Source of the DNA: Arthrobacter sp. ISL-85
GTDB lineage: Bacteria; Actinomycetota; Actinomycetes; Actinomycetales; Micrococcaceae
Assembly: GCF_018613675.1 (NCBI RefSeq)
Contig: NZ_JAGGPQ010000004.1
Location: forward strand, 123,012-187,011
DNA length: 64,000 nucleotides
Direction: 5' to 3'
Shown: positions 52,448 through 60,550 of the stretch, piece after piece
Layout of the letters: the number at the start of each line of letters is the position of its first letter
Numbering within the stretch: position 1 is the stretch's first letter
The notes under the pieces: generated by a model
What the model was told of the DNA's origin: nothing
The model's database searches: none
What the model saw: only the letters and a program-made list of their open reading frames with translations
Program-made: the position numbers and the translations under genes

Positions 52448-53352
52448 CAGCGGCCGGCCAGCTCGTAGCCCTTGGCGAGGATGGCCTTGAGCTCAACCAG
52501 TTGTTCCTCCGTGGGATCAACCAGCGGCGGACGGACCGAACCGACGGGCAGTCCGGCCAGCCGCAGGCCTGCCTTGACCAGTGAAACGCCGAACCCCGGG
52601 GTTTGGTCGCGCAGGCGGACCAGGGGTGCGTAGAAGCCCTCGAGCAGGGCGTTGCGGCGGTCCTCGTCCCCCGCGATGTAGGCGTCGTAGTAGGCCTTGG
52701 CGATTTCCGGGGCCATGGCGAACGCCGCGGAGGAGTAGAGCGGGATGCCCAGTCCGCGGTAGGCGCCCTGGGTCAGTTCGGCGGTGAGCAGGCCGTTGAA
52801 GAAGGCGAAGTCAGTCCGTCCGGTCGCGCGGACGGCGGACACGATCTCCTGGGCCAGGCCAACGTCCCCCAGGCCATCCTTGAAACCGATGACCTTGGGG
52901 TTGCCAGCGAGCTTGGCCATTGATGCGGCAGCGAATTTTGCGTTGCCCCGGTGATACACGATGACCGGCAGGCTGCTGGCGTTGGCCACGGCCTCGATGT
53001 AGGCCACCAGCCCGTCGGTGGGACCGGTCACCAGGTAGGGCGGCAGGACCAGGAGGGCGTCGGCGCCTGCCTCTTCAGCGGCGCGGGCGGCGGCCAGGGC
53101 GTGGCCCAGGGGTCCGCCGGCACCGGCCACCACGGGGACCTTTCCGGCCACAACGTCGACGGCGGCCGCCACCACGGTGCGGACCTCGTCGATGCTGAGG
53201 GCATGGAACTCGCCGGTGCCACAGGCAGGGAACACGCCGCCGGGAGCGAAGGGCAACCGGGAGCCGATGTGTTCCTTGAGCAGTTCCACGTCAACTGCGC
53301 CGTCGGCCGTGAACGGGGTGACGGGGAAGAACAGTACGCCGTCGAATTTCAT
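52447..53352 (-). CDS. kdgD: 5-dehydro-4-deoxyglucarate dehydratase (KdgD-like)
   Basis: 301 residues, close to the family length. DHDPS/NAL-family barrel with FPACGTGEFHAL, Tyr133 in IVYHRGNAKF and the Schiff-base Lys158 in IGFKDGLGD. The GxGEF and YHRGN variants are typical of KdgD, which dehydrates and decarboxylates 5-keto-4-deoxyglucarate to 2,5-dioxovalerate. It overlaps the upstream SDR gene by ATGA and the downstream enolase-superfamily gene by TGATG. Confidence 0.9.
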   Translation of the reverse strand: MKFDGVLFFPVTPFTADGAVDVELLKEHIGSRLPFAPGGVFPACGTGEFHALSIDEVRTVVAAAVDVVAGKVPVVAGAGGPLGHALAAARAAEEAGADALLVLPPYLVTGPTDGLVAYIEAVANASSLPVIVYHRGNAKFAAASMAKLAGNPKVIGFKDGLGDVGLAQEIVSAVRATGRTDFAFFNGLLTAELTQGAYRGLGIPLYSSAAFAMAPEIAKAYYDAYIAGDEDRRNALLEGFYAPLVRLRDQTPGFGVSLVKAGLRLAGLPVGSVRPPLVDPTEEQLVELKAILAKGYELAGR

Positions 53353-54311
53353 GGTGTCTCCTTGCCTCCGCCGGTGGTAACCAGGGCGGTGGCCTCGTCG
53401 TTGAGGGTGTGGTGGGACTTCAGTTCGGTGCGCCAGCTGCGCTTGGGCTGCCAGCCCAGGAGCTCCTGGGCTTTGGCAATGGAGAAGGCCGGGCTGGTGC
53501 CGGTGAGGCAGGAACTCAGCGCTTCACTTCCCGGCAGGTACTTGGGCATCAGCTCCGCGAGCGGTGCGGTCGCCAGCGCGTCGGCCGCCCCCACAAAGAA
53601 GGTTTCCCCGTTGGGAATGTCTTCCATCTTCTGCAGCAGCACGTCCAAAAAGTCCGCCACGTCCCGCGCATCGACGTAGTTGAACAGTGCCGGTGCGGAG
53701 AGGGCAGGGTCGGCCAGGCGTTCGGCGAGGGTGTGGCCCTGCTGAGTGGGGGCGCCTTCCCACTCCTCCGGGGAGATCACGAAGCAGGGCCGGAACGCCG
53801 CGTAGCGGATCTTCTCCCCCTGGGCAGTCGCGAACATCTGCACGGTCTGTTCGGCAATGTGCTTGGACAGTGCGTAGGCGTTCCATGGCTTCGGCGGGGT
53901 CCGCTCATCGAGGGGGAACGACGGCGGCAGCCAGCCCGCCGGGCAGCCGTAGCCAAGGACGGTGGGACTGCTGGCGGTGACAATCTTCGGAACCCCCAGC
54001 TCCGTCGCAGCGCTGACCACGGCGAAGGCCAGCCGGGTGTTGGTGCCGAAAATGACGTCCTCCGGCGCGCTGAAAGGCACCGCGATCGCCGCAAGATGGA
54101 TGACCGCGTCGGGCCGTGCCTCCCGCAGGAGGCGCAGCGCCTCTCCCGGGGCCAGGAGGTCTGCGGTTTCCTGGACGACGCCGGCAGGCAGCAGTTCTGC
54201 TGGCACGGCGTCCCGGTCAACGGAGACCACCTGGTGGCCCGCCTGGGCAAGTCCGGCCACCACGCTGCGGCCCAGGCGGCCGGAGCCGCCGGTAACGAAT
54301 ATCCTGCTCAT
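53349..54311 (-). CDS. NAD-dependent epimerase/dehydratase-type SDR (possible uronate dehydrogenase)
   Basis: 320 residues from ATG 54311 (AGAGGGA upstream). Extended SDR with IFVTGGSGRLGRSVV, DAVIHLAAIA and the YALSK catalytic Tyr/Lys (NAYALSKHIAEQ). In a cluster with a hexarate dehydratase-type enzyme, KdgD and oxoglutarate semialdehyde dehydrogenase, oxidation of galacturonate or glucuronate to the aldarolactone (uronate dehydrogenase) is an attractive role; at 320 residues it is longer than known uronate dehydrogenases (~265), so this remains an inference. Confidence 0.82.
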   Translation of the reverse strand: MSRIFVTGGSGRLGRSVVAGLAQAGHQVVSVDRDAVPAELLPAGVVQETADLLAPGEALRLLREARPDAVIHLAAIAVPFSAPEDVIFGTNTRLAFAVVSAATELGVPKIVTASSPTVLGYGCPAGWLPPSFPLDERTPPKPWNAYALSKHIAEQTVQMFATAQGEKIRYAAFRPCFVISPEEWEGAPTQQGHTLAERLADPALSAPALFNYVDARDVADFLDVLLQKMEDIPNGETFFVGAADALATAPLAELMPKYLPGSEALSSCLTGTSPAFSIAKAQELLGWQPKRSWRTELKSHHTLNDEATALVTTGGGKETP

Positions 54312-54321
54312 GGTTTTCCCT

Positions 54322-55779
54322 CTACTTGCCGCGGCGAAGGTCGACCCCGAGGTCCAGGTCCTCGACGCGGACGGGCAGGGACGTTTCCAGCGAGCGGTTT
54401 CCGGCGATGCCCACGGACACCGACCGCAGCCCGTCCAGGTAACCGGACGGACGGCCCAGCGGATCCTCGCCCGGGCCGTTAAAGAGGTCCGAGAGCAGCA
54501 GTTCGTCGCCGCCGCCGTGGCCGCCCTCACCGTTGATGATGGGCACCTCATACGCCGCTTCCCAGTGGCGCTGGACCACCAGGCGCTCGCCGTTGCGGCG
54601 CACGGCGTCCTCTTCTTCCACCGGTGTGGCGCTCGGGTCCACCACGGTTTTCTGGTCCGTGCTGTGCAGGACGGCGGCGCGTTCCACCACCTCAAGTTCG
54701 GCCCGGCCCTCGGTACCGTTGACCGCCACCCGGTAGCCCTCCCAGGGGCTGTGGGCGTTCAGCGAGTAGCTAAGCCGGGGTCCACGCTCGTATTCCACCA
54801 CCAGGGCAAGATTGTCCTCGATGGTGATGCCGCCGGTGAACACATCCTGGTCGCGGCGGTAGCCGTCGTAGTGCTCGTTGTCCAGGAACAGCGCCTTGAG
54901 CCGCTCGTCTTCCCTCAGGTCAAGCGCAAAGGGGTCCTTCGGTGCGTTGGGGGCATCGACGTCGGGCGTTCCGCGTTCGGGGCGGGGCCCAAGCCCGCGT
55001 TCGGCAGCGTTCTTGTCGCCGTAGAACTTCAGGCCGCCGGAGGCGAAGACGCGCTCCGGGACATCGTCGATCCACCAGTTGACCAGGTCGAAGTGGTGGG
55101 ATGCCTTGTGGATGAGCAGGCCGCCGGAATTCTTCTTCTCGCGGTGCCAGCGGCGGAAGTAGTCGGCGCCGTGAACCGTGTCCAGGACCCAGCTGAAGTC
55201 GATGGATGTGACCTTGCCGATCACACCGCTCTGGATGATTTCCTTGAGCGCGCTGTTGCGCGGCGAATAACGGTAGTTGAACGTGACCACCACATTCCGC
55301 CCGGTCTCGTGCACGGCCTGGACGATGCGGCGGCAGCTTTCGGCGTCGATGGTCAGCGGCTTTTCGACGACGACGTCCGCTCCGGCGCGGAGTCCCTCCA
55401 CGATGTAGTCCGCGTGGGTGTAATCCGGCGTGGTGACGATGATCCGGTCGATGTTGTTGGCCTGGATGAAGGCAGTGAGGTCCGCGGGATCAAAGGATGC
55501 CACGGGGCCCGGGGCGCCGAGTTCCTGGATGAGCTTCTGGTAGAACTCCACGCGGCCGGGGTTCACGTCGGAGAAGGCCACCAGTTCGGCGGTGTCCGCG
55601 TGCTTGCCGAAGATGGCGCGGATGTACATTTCGGAACGGCCGCCGGTGCCGATCAGGGCGATGCGGGCCTTCCGGCCACCCTGCCGTTCGGTGGATGGGG
55701 CGGCGGCGGTGGCGGTCCCGGCGGCAGTGCCGGGCCTGGAAGCAGCTGCGGCCGGAGTGGTCTCGGCTGTGTTGACCAT
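54322..55779 (-). CDS. Gfo/Idh/MocA family oxidoreductase, long form
   Basis: 485 residues. A ~35-residue Ala/Thr-rich N-terminus precedes IALIGTGGRSEMYIRAIF; RIIVTTPDYTHADYIVEGLRAGADVVVEKPLTID supplies the EKP motif, and RRWHREKKNSGGLLIHKASHHFDLVNWW the catalytic Lys/His region. Its extended C-terminal half (over 100 residues longer than standard) is seen in oxidoreductases acting on glycosides or sugar acids. First gene of the uronate/hexarate operon; two operators and a TTGACC/TACAAC promoter lie upstream. Confidence 0.87.
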   Translation of the reverse strand: MVNTAETTPAAAASRPGTAAGTATAAAPSTERQGGRKARIALIGTGGRSEMYIRAIFGKHADTAELVAFSDVNPGRVEFYQKLIQELGAPGPVASFDPADLTAFIQANNIDRIIVTTPDYTHADYIVEGLRAGADVVVEKPLTIDAESCRRIVQAVHETGRNVVVTFNYRYSPRNSALKEIIQSGVIGKVTSIDFSWVLDTVHGADYFRRWHREKKNSGGLLIHKASHHFDLVNWWIDDVPERVFASGGLKFYGDKNAAERGLGPRPERGTPDVDAPNAPKDPFALDLREDERLKALFLDNEHYDGYRRDQDVFTGGITIEDNLALVVEYERGPRLSYSLNAHSPWEGYRVAVNGTEGRAELEVVERAAVLHSTDQKTVVDPSATPVEEEDAVRRNGERLVVQRHWEAAYEVPIINGEGGHGGGDELLLSDLFNGPGEDPLGRPSGYLDGLRSVSVGIAGNRSLETSLPVRVEDLDLGVDLRRGK

Positions 55780-55859
55780 GGGGTCCCTTTCGAAAGCTCA
55801 TTACCCGGCCGTGGGAACGGCCGCTGTCGTGCGGGCATTGGCGCTCAGGTGCACCACGC

Positions 55860-55875
55860 GAGAAAGCGTTTTCTC
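55860..55875. promoter_or_regulatory. LacI-type operator (downstream of promoter)
   Basis: GAGAAAGCGTTTTCTC, imperfect at one pair, lies about 80 bases upstream of the oxidoreductase ATG and just downstream of the -10 box at 55890. Confidence 0.75.
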
Positions 55876-55889
55876 AGTTCTCTATAGAA

Positions 55890-55919
55890 GTTGTATCAAC
55901 CCACCTGGGGATCGGTCAA
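55890..55919 (-). promoter_or_regulatory. Predicted promoter of uronate/hexarate operon
   Basis: TTGACC (55919-55914) and TACAAC (55895-55890) are 18 bases apart on the minus strand, between operators at 55860 and 55936. The rest of the 55780-56123 region (over 300 bases) contains no gene, only these sites and the 56005 site. Confidence 0.6.
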
Positions 55920-55935
55920 CCACTCCAGCGCTGAA

Positions 55936-55949
55936 AGAAAGCGTTTTCT
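55936..55949. promoter_or_regulatory. LacI-type operator (upstream of promoter)
   Basis: AGAAAGCGTTTTCT is nearly the same 14-mer as in the 55860 site; centres are 75 bases apart (about seven helical turns), which would allow looping. Confidence 0.75.
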
Positions 55950-56004
55950 AGGTCCTTTTGCGATCGCATGGCGGCCAGTACGGGAAAATCGTGGGAAAAG
56001 AGTA

Positions 56005-56016
56005 GAAATCGCTTTC
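56005..56016. promoter_or_regulatory. Weak LacI-type operator before lacI-family gene
   Basis: GAAATCGCTTTC is a degenerate relative of the 42836 palindrome, 108 bases upstream of the regulator ATG; possibly autoregulation. Confidence 0.5.
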
Positions 56017-56123
56017 CCGCTGCCGTATATGCTGTCTTTCAAAGCACCTGCCGCAAGGCGGCCTGCCCCGAACACCAACTGTTCCCGGTGGCGCCGGCCG
56101 GCGGCGCAAAAGAAGGGTTCCCT

Positions 56124-57158
56124 ATGGCCAGGAAATCGGCAAGCGGCCGGATCGGCATTGCGGATGTCGCCGTGAAGGCGGGAGTTTCCCACGCCACCGT
56201 TTCGCGTGTCATGAACGGGAACTTTACGGTGGACCCGGACATCGCGGCCAGGGTCCGCGCAGCCGCCGCGGAACTGAAGTACCAGCCCAACCCGGTAGGC
56301 CGCAGCCTGGCCCTGGGCAAGACCGACACCATCGGCATCGTGGTGCCGGACCTGGCCAACCCCACCTTCCAGGCAATCCTCCGCGGCCTGAGCCGGGCGG
56401 CAGCCCAGGACGGCTACCGCGTGCTCATCGCCGACTCATTCGAAGTGTCCAGCGAGGAATCCATCCTTGCCGGCGAGGCCCGCCGGCGGTGTGACGGCCT
56501 GGTCCTGTGCGCCCCGCGCATGACCGATGCGGAACTCGAGGAGATTGTCCCTTCGCTCCACCCGCTGGTGCTGATCAACCGCACCACCGCCGCCCCGGAT
56601 GTGCCCAGCCTCGTGGTGGACTACGGCCAGGGCGTCCAGGACATCGCCGGGCATCTGGTGCAACTGGGCCACACCCACCTGGCCTTCCTCGCCGGGCCGC
56701 CACACAGCGCCTCCAACGACATGCGGCTCAAGGCCCTGGAAACCTTCAAGGCCGCCCACCCCGATGTGGACGTCACAATGCTGGAAGGCGGCTCGGACTT
56801 CGACACGGGGCACGAAGCGGTGGATGCCGTGCTGGCCAGCGGGGCCACCGGAATCCTGGCCTTCAATGACCTGGTGGCCATGGGCCTGATGAGTGGCCTC
56901 CACGAGCGCGGCCTGGACATCCCCGGCGACATTTCCGTGACCGGCTTCGACGACATCCCCTTTGCCAAATATACGACGCCGGCACTCACCACCGGCGCGG
57001 TCCCCATCACCGAACTGGGGGAACAGGCATGGCATCAGCTCCGGGCGCTGATCCGCAAGGAAGGGAACGAAACCCCCGGCGGCCGCTACCAGCCACGGCT
57101 GGAAGTCCGGGCCAGCACGGGTCCCGCCAAGGCCCCACGGAGCACCGTCCACGGCTGA
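56124..57158 (+). CDS. LacI-family regulator of uronate/hexarate operon
   Basis: 344 residues from ATG 56124 (AAGGG upstream). DNA-binding head [35 protein letters not shown], hinge [27 protein letters not shown], then a sugar-binding-protein-like core with [30 protein letters not shown] and [15 protein letters not shown]. Divergent from the oxidoreductase-led operon across three GAAA-CG-TTTC operators, so it is the likely repressor. The inducer is unknown; a uronate or aldarate is plausible. Confidence 0.9.
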   Translation: MARKSASGRIGIADVAVKAGVSHATVSRVMNGNFTVDPDIAARVRAAAAELKYQPNPVGRSLALGKTDTIGIVVPDLANPTFQAILRGLSRAAAQDGYRVLIADSFEVSSEESILAGEARRRCDGLVLCAPRMTDAELEEIVPSLHPLVLINRTTAAPDVPSLVVDYGQGVQDIAGHLVQLGHTHLAFLAGPPHSASNDMRLKALETFKAAHPDVDVTMLEGGSDFDTGHEAVDAVLASGATGILAFNDLVAMGLMSGLHERGLDIPGDISVTGFDDIPFAKYTTPALTTGAVPITELGEQAWHQLRALIRKEGNETPGGRYQPRLEVRASTGPAKAPRSTVHG

Positions 57159-57189
57159 CCCGCGAAGCTATCTGACCATTGGAGGAACC

Positions 57190-58524
57190 ATGACCCACAC
57201 CATCCAGCCCAATAACCCGGAGGCAATCCCGGCGCCGGGGACCACGGACATCCCCGCAGCGCCGGGACCTGCTGCGGGTCCGTCGTCGTCCGCCCTTCCC
57301 GCGGCCCTCAAGCGGCGCGTCCCCAAGTATTCGGACCTCGCGCCCCTGATGCAGTTCAAGAAGCCGGAGTTCAGCAAGGCTGCCCGGCTGCAGCGGGCCA
57401 GCACCATCTGGGAACTCCGCGACATCGCCAAACGCCGCACGCCCAAAGCCCCTTTCGACTACACGGACGGGGCAGCCGAGGCGGAGATCACCCTTCGCCG
57501 CGCCCGCCAGGCATTCCTGGACATCGAATTCCGGCCCGGCATCCTGCGGAACGTCTCCAGCATCGACCTCAGCACCGACATCCTGGGCAAGCCGTCGCGC
57601 CTGCCCGTAGGCATCGCCCCCACCGGCTTCACCAGGATGATGCAGTCCGAGGGCGAGTACGCCGGATCGCAGGCAGCCGAGGCGGCCGGGATCCCCTACA
57701 CGCTGTCCACCATGGGCACCGCCTCCATCGAGGACGTAGCCCAAGCGGCGCCGAACGGGCGCAACTGGTTCCAGCTGTACCTGTGGACGGACCGGGACCG
57801 CTCCCTGGAATTGATTGAACGCGCCGCCAAGGCGGGCAACGACACCCTCATGGTCACCGTGGACACCGCCGTTGCCGGCGCCCGCCTCCGTGACGTCCGC
57901 AACGGCATGACCATCCCGCCGGCACTGACCCTCAAGACAGTTTTGGATGCCTCCTACCGGCCGGCCTGGTGGTTCAACTTCCTCACCCACGAGCCGCTGA
58001 CCTTCGCCTCACTGTCGCGCTATACCGGCACAGTCGCGGACCTGATCAACTCCATGTTCGACCCCACGCTGACGTTCGGGGACCTGGACTGGCTGCGTGA
58101 AACCTGGAAGGGCAAGCTGGTGGTCAAGGGCATCCAGACCGTCGAGGACGCCCGCCGGGTGGTGGACCATGGCGCCGACGGCGTGGTGCTGTCCAACCAT
58201 GGCGGCCGCCAGCTGGACCGGGCACCCATCCCGTTCCACCTGCTCCCCGAGGTCAAGCAGGCCTTCACCGCTGACAACACCGACGCCGCCATCATCCTGG
58301 ACACCGGCATCATGAGCGGTGCGGACATCGTGGCGGCGCTGGCCCTGGGCGCTGACTTCACGCTGATTGGCCGCGCCTACCTCTACGGACTGATGGCCGG
58401 GGGCCGCGCCGGGGTGGACCGTACCCTGCAGATCCTCGAAAAGGACATGGCCCGCACCATGGCCCTGCTGGGAGTCAGCCGGATTTCCGAGCTCAGCCCG
58501 GACCACGTGCGCCTGACCAAGTAA
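57190..58524 (+). CDS. lldD: L-lactate dehydrogenase (FMN-dependent, LldD-type)
   Basis: 444 residues. FMN/alpha-hydroxy-acid oxidase barrel: [95 protein letters not shown] (catalytic His) and [29 protein letters not shown]. It oxidises L-lactate to pyruvate and feeds the respiratory chain. A proline/alanine-rich extension of ~45 residues precedes the core. GGAGG at good spacing marks the start, 31 bases after lacI. Functionally it consumes the lactate made by the rhamnose aldolase/dehydrogenase. Confidence 0.92.
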   Translation: MTHTIQPNNPEAIPAPGTTDIPAAPGPAAGPSSSALPAALKRRVPKYSDLAPLMQFKKPEFSKAARLQRASTIWELRDIAKRRTPKAPFDYTDGAAEAEITLRRARQAFLDIEFRPGILRNVSSIDLSTDILGKPSRLPVGIAPTGFTRMMQSEGEYAGSQAAEAAGIPYTLSTMGTASIEDVAQAAPNGRNWFQLYLWTDRDRSLELIERAAKAGNDTLMVTVDTAVAGARLRDVRNGMTIPPALTLKTVLDASYRPAWWFNFLTHEPLTFASLSRYTGTVADLINSMFDPTLTFGDLDWLRETWKGKLVVKGIQTVEDARRVVDHGADGVVLSNHGGRQLDRAPIPFHLLPEVKQAFTADNTDAAIILDTGIMSGADIVAALALGADFTLIGRAYLYGLMAGGRAGVDRTLQILEKDMARTMALLGVSRISELSPDHVRLTK

Positions 58525-58547
58525 GCCCTGCCTCGTCCGGCCGTACC

Positions 58548-59165
58548 CTATTTCTTCCGGCCGAATTTGGGAAGGTTGGGGAGGTTGGCCAGCAGGTCCG
58601 CGGCCTTGGTGGCGGCTCGGCCAACGGTCCGGCCGATCTGCTGCGGAACGGTGTCGTCGCTGAGTGGGCCGGCGGTGCCGCCGGGAATGACGACGGCGGG
58701 GCTCAGCTCGGCCCCTTCCCGCACCAGCACGGGCGCCGGGGCTTCCGCACGGGGTGTCTGCGACGGCGCCGGCTCCACGGCCCGGGGGGCCGGCTGGAGT
58801 GAAGCGGCCGCAGCGGCGACCCCTTCCTGCAGGTGGGCGGGCACTACCGGGCCGGGGACAGCGTGGCCATGGCCTGCCGGCGAGTCTGCGGCGTCGGCGC
58901 CAGTGCCGACGTCGAAGGTTTCCAGCCAGCTGGCGATGCCCTCCAGCGGGCCCCGGTTCAAGGCGTAGTAGCGCTTTTGGCCTTGGGCGCGCATGCTGAC
59001 CAGCTGTGCTTCGCGGAGGACTTTCAGGTGCTTGGAGATGGTGGGCTGGCTTGCGGCCAGTTCCTCCACCAGTTCCCCCACGGCTTTGTCGCCTGCCCGA
59101 AGGGCCACCAGGATGTCCCGCCGGGTGGATTCCGCTATGACGGCAAATACGTCGTCTGTCACCAT
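58548..59165 (-). CDS. ArsR-family regulator with long C-terminal tail
   Basis: 205 residues. The winged helix (FAVIAESTRRDILVALRAGDKAVGELVEELAASQPTISKHLKVLREAQLVSMRAQGQKRYYALN) fits the ArsR/SdpR subgroup, without metal-binding cysteines. Residues ~95-180 are Pro/Ala-rich low complexity, and the C-terminus IGRTVGRAATKAADLLANLPNLPKFGRKK is amphipathic and basic. ATG 59165 was chosen; the alternative GTG 59162 is nearer the GGAGG optimum. It converges with lldD on the opposite strand; the target is unknown. Confidence 0.82.
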   Translation of the reverse strand: MVTDDVFAVIAESTRRDILVALRAGDKAVGELVEELAASQPTISKHLKVLREAQLVSMRAQGQKRYYALNRGPLEGIASWLETFDVGTGADAADSPAGHGHAVPGPVVPAHLQEGVAAAAASLQPAPRAVEPAPSQTPRAEAPAPVLVREGAELSPAVVIPGGTAGPLSDDTVPQQIGRTVGRAATKAADLLANLPNLPKFGRKK

Positions 59166-59234
59166 GCCTCCCACCCTAGCGACATATACGTCTAAAGGCA
59201 TCCACTATTTCGGCGCCGCAGGCTTCACGCCGGA

Positions 59235-60446
59235 CTAGTCGAACCATGGATCCAGGCCGTGCAGCGGGAACACTGCCTTGCGGGTGGCCATAACGGTGCG
59301 GTCAACGGCATCGTTTGGGTCGAAACCTACTTCCCAGGACCGCCACCACAGTTCCACGTCGTCCCCCATGAGGGCGGGCGCCTCGGTGCCGAACTTCTCC
59401 ATGACGTACTGCCGCCAGTCCCCCGGCACGGGCGTACGCAGCGGCACGGGCCGTCCAGCGGCTATGGCCACCAAGTGGCTCCATGCCCGCGGCACCACGT
59501 CCAGCACGTTGTAACCTCCGCCGCCGGTGGCGATCCAGCGGCCGTCGCAATAACGCTCGGCCAGATGCCCGACGCCGTTCGCTGCCTCGCGCTGTCCGTC
59601 CACACTGAGGTTGAGGTTCGTGAGGGGGTCGCTGCGGTGCGAGTCGCAGCCGTGCTGACTCACGATCACCTCAGGCTCGAAAGCCCCCACCACTTGGGGC
59701 ACCACCGCGTAGAAGGCGCGCAGCCAGCCGGCATCCCCGGTGCCTGCCGGCAGTGCTACGTTCACCGCCGTCCCCTCGGCCGCCGGACCGCCGATTTCGT
59801 TGGCGAACCCGGTACCGGGAAACAGCGTCAGCCCCGACTCGTGCAGCGAGAGCGTGAGGACGCGGGGATCGTCCCAGAAGATGTTTTGGGTGCCGTCCCC
59901 GTGGTGGGCGTCGACGTCGATGTAGGCCACCTTGCGCACGCCGCCGTCGAGCAGCTTTTGCACGGCGAGAGCGGCATCGTTGTAGATGCAGAATCCGCTG
60001 GCGCGCTCCCGGCCGGCGTGGTGCATTCCGCCGCCGAAGTTCACGGCGTGCAGGGCCGAGCCGTCCAGCACGCACTGGGCCGCCAGCAGCGAACCGCCGG
60101 CCAGGCGGGCTGCGGCCTCGTGCATGCCGGCAAACGCTGGGTCGTCCTCGGTTCCAAGCCCGCGCGACTCGTCCGGCTGCGAAGGGTCCGCACTGACCCG
60201 GTGGACTGCGGCCACATACTCGGGTGAGTGGACGGACTGCAGCTCAGCATCGGATGCCGGCTCCGGCGCCGCCAGGTGCACGTTGTCCAGGTCGAAGAGC
60301 CCCAGGCTGCGGGACAGGCGCGCGGTCAGGTCCATGCGCTCCGGCGCCATGGGGTGGCCCGGGCCGAAGTTGTAAGCTGTCATGTCAGGACTCCACGCCA
60401 CCATCGTCGGTGGCGCAGGCTGGCTGAGTCCGGGCAGGTATGTCAT
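59235..60446 (-). CDS. acuC: Acetoin utilisation-type deacetylase AcuC (class I HDAC fold)
   Basis: 403 residues. HDAC/arginase-like metal site: FGGGMHHAGRERASGFCIYNDAALAV, DVDAHHGDGTQNIFWDDPRVLTLSLHE, GCDSHRSDPLTNLNL and TGGGGYNVLDVVPRAW carry the zinc-binding Asp/His and catalytic His residues. Bacterial AcuC deacetylates acetyl-CoA synthetase and possibly others. The ATG at 60446 follows a TTG; either start is possible. Divergent from trkH across about 100 bases. Confidence 0.9.
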   Translation of the reverse strand: MTYLPGLSQPAPPTMVAWSPDMTAYNFGPGHPMAPERMDLTARLSRSLGLFDLDNVHLAAPEPASDAELQSVHSPEYVAAVHRVSADPSQPDESRGLGTEDDPAFAGMHEAAARLAGGSLLAAQCVLDGSALHAVNFGGGMHHAGRERASGFCIYNDAALAVQKLLDGGVRKVAYIDVDAHHGDGTQNIFWDDPRVLTLSLHESGLTLFPGTGFANEIGGPAAEGTAVNVALPAGTGDAGWLRAFYAVVPQVVGAFEPEVIVSQHGCDSHRSDPLTNLNLSVDGQREAANGVGHLAERYCDGRWIATGGGGYNVLDVVPRAWSHLVAIAAGRPVPLRTPVPGDWRQYVMEKFGTEAPALMGDDVELWWRSWEVGFDPNDAVDRTVMATRKAVFPLHGLDPWFD

Positions 60447-60550
60447 CAATCACAGGCTACCCGAGCCCGCGCAGCCGCCGGATCGGCCGTGACGCGGGCT
60501 TTAGTGGTTTACTACTGAAGGAAGCCGATTCAACCGAGGAAAAGCCACAC

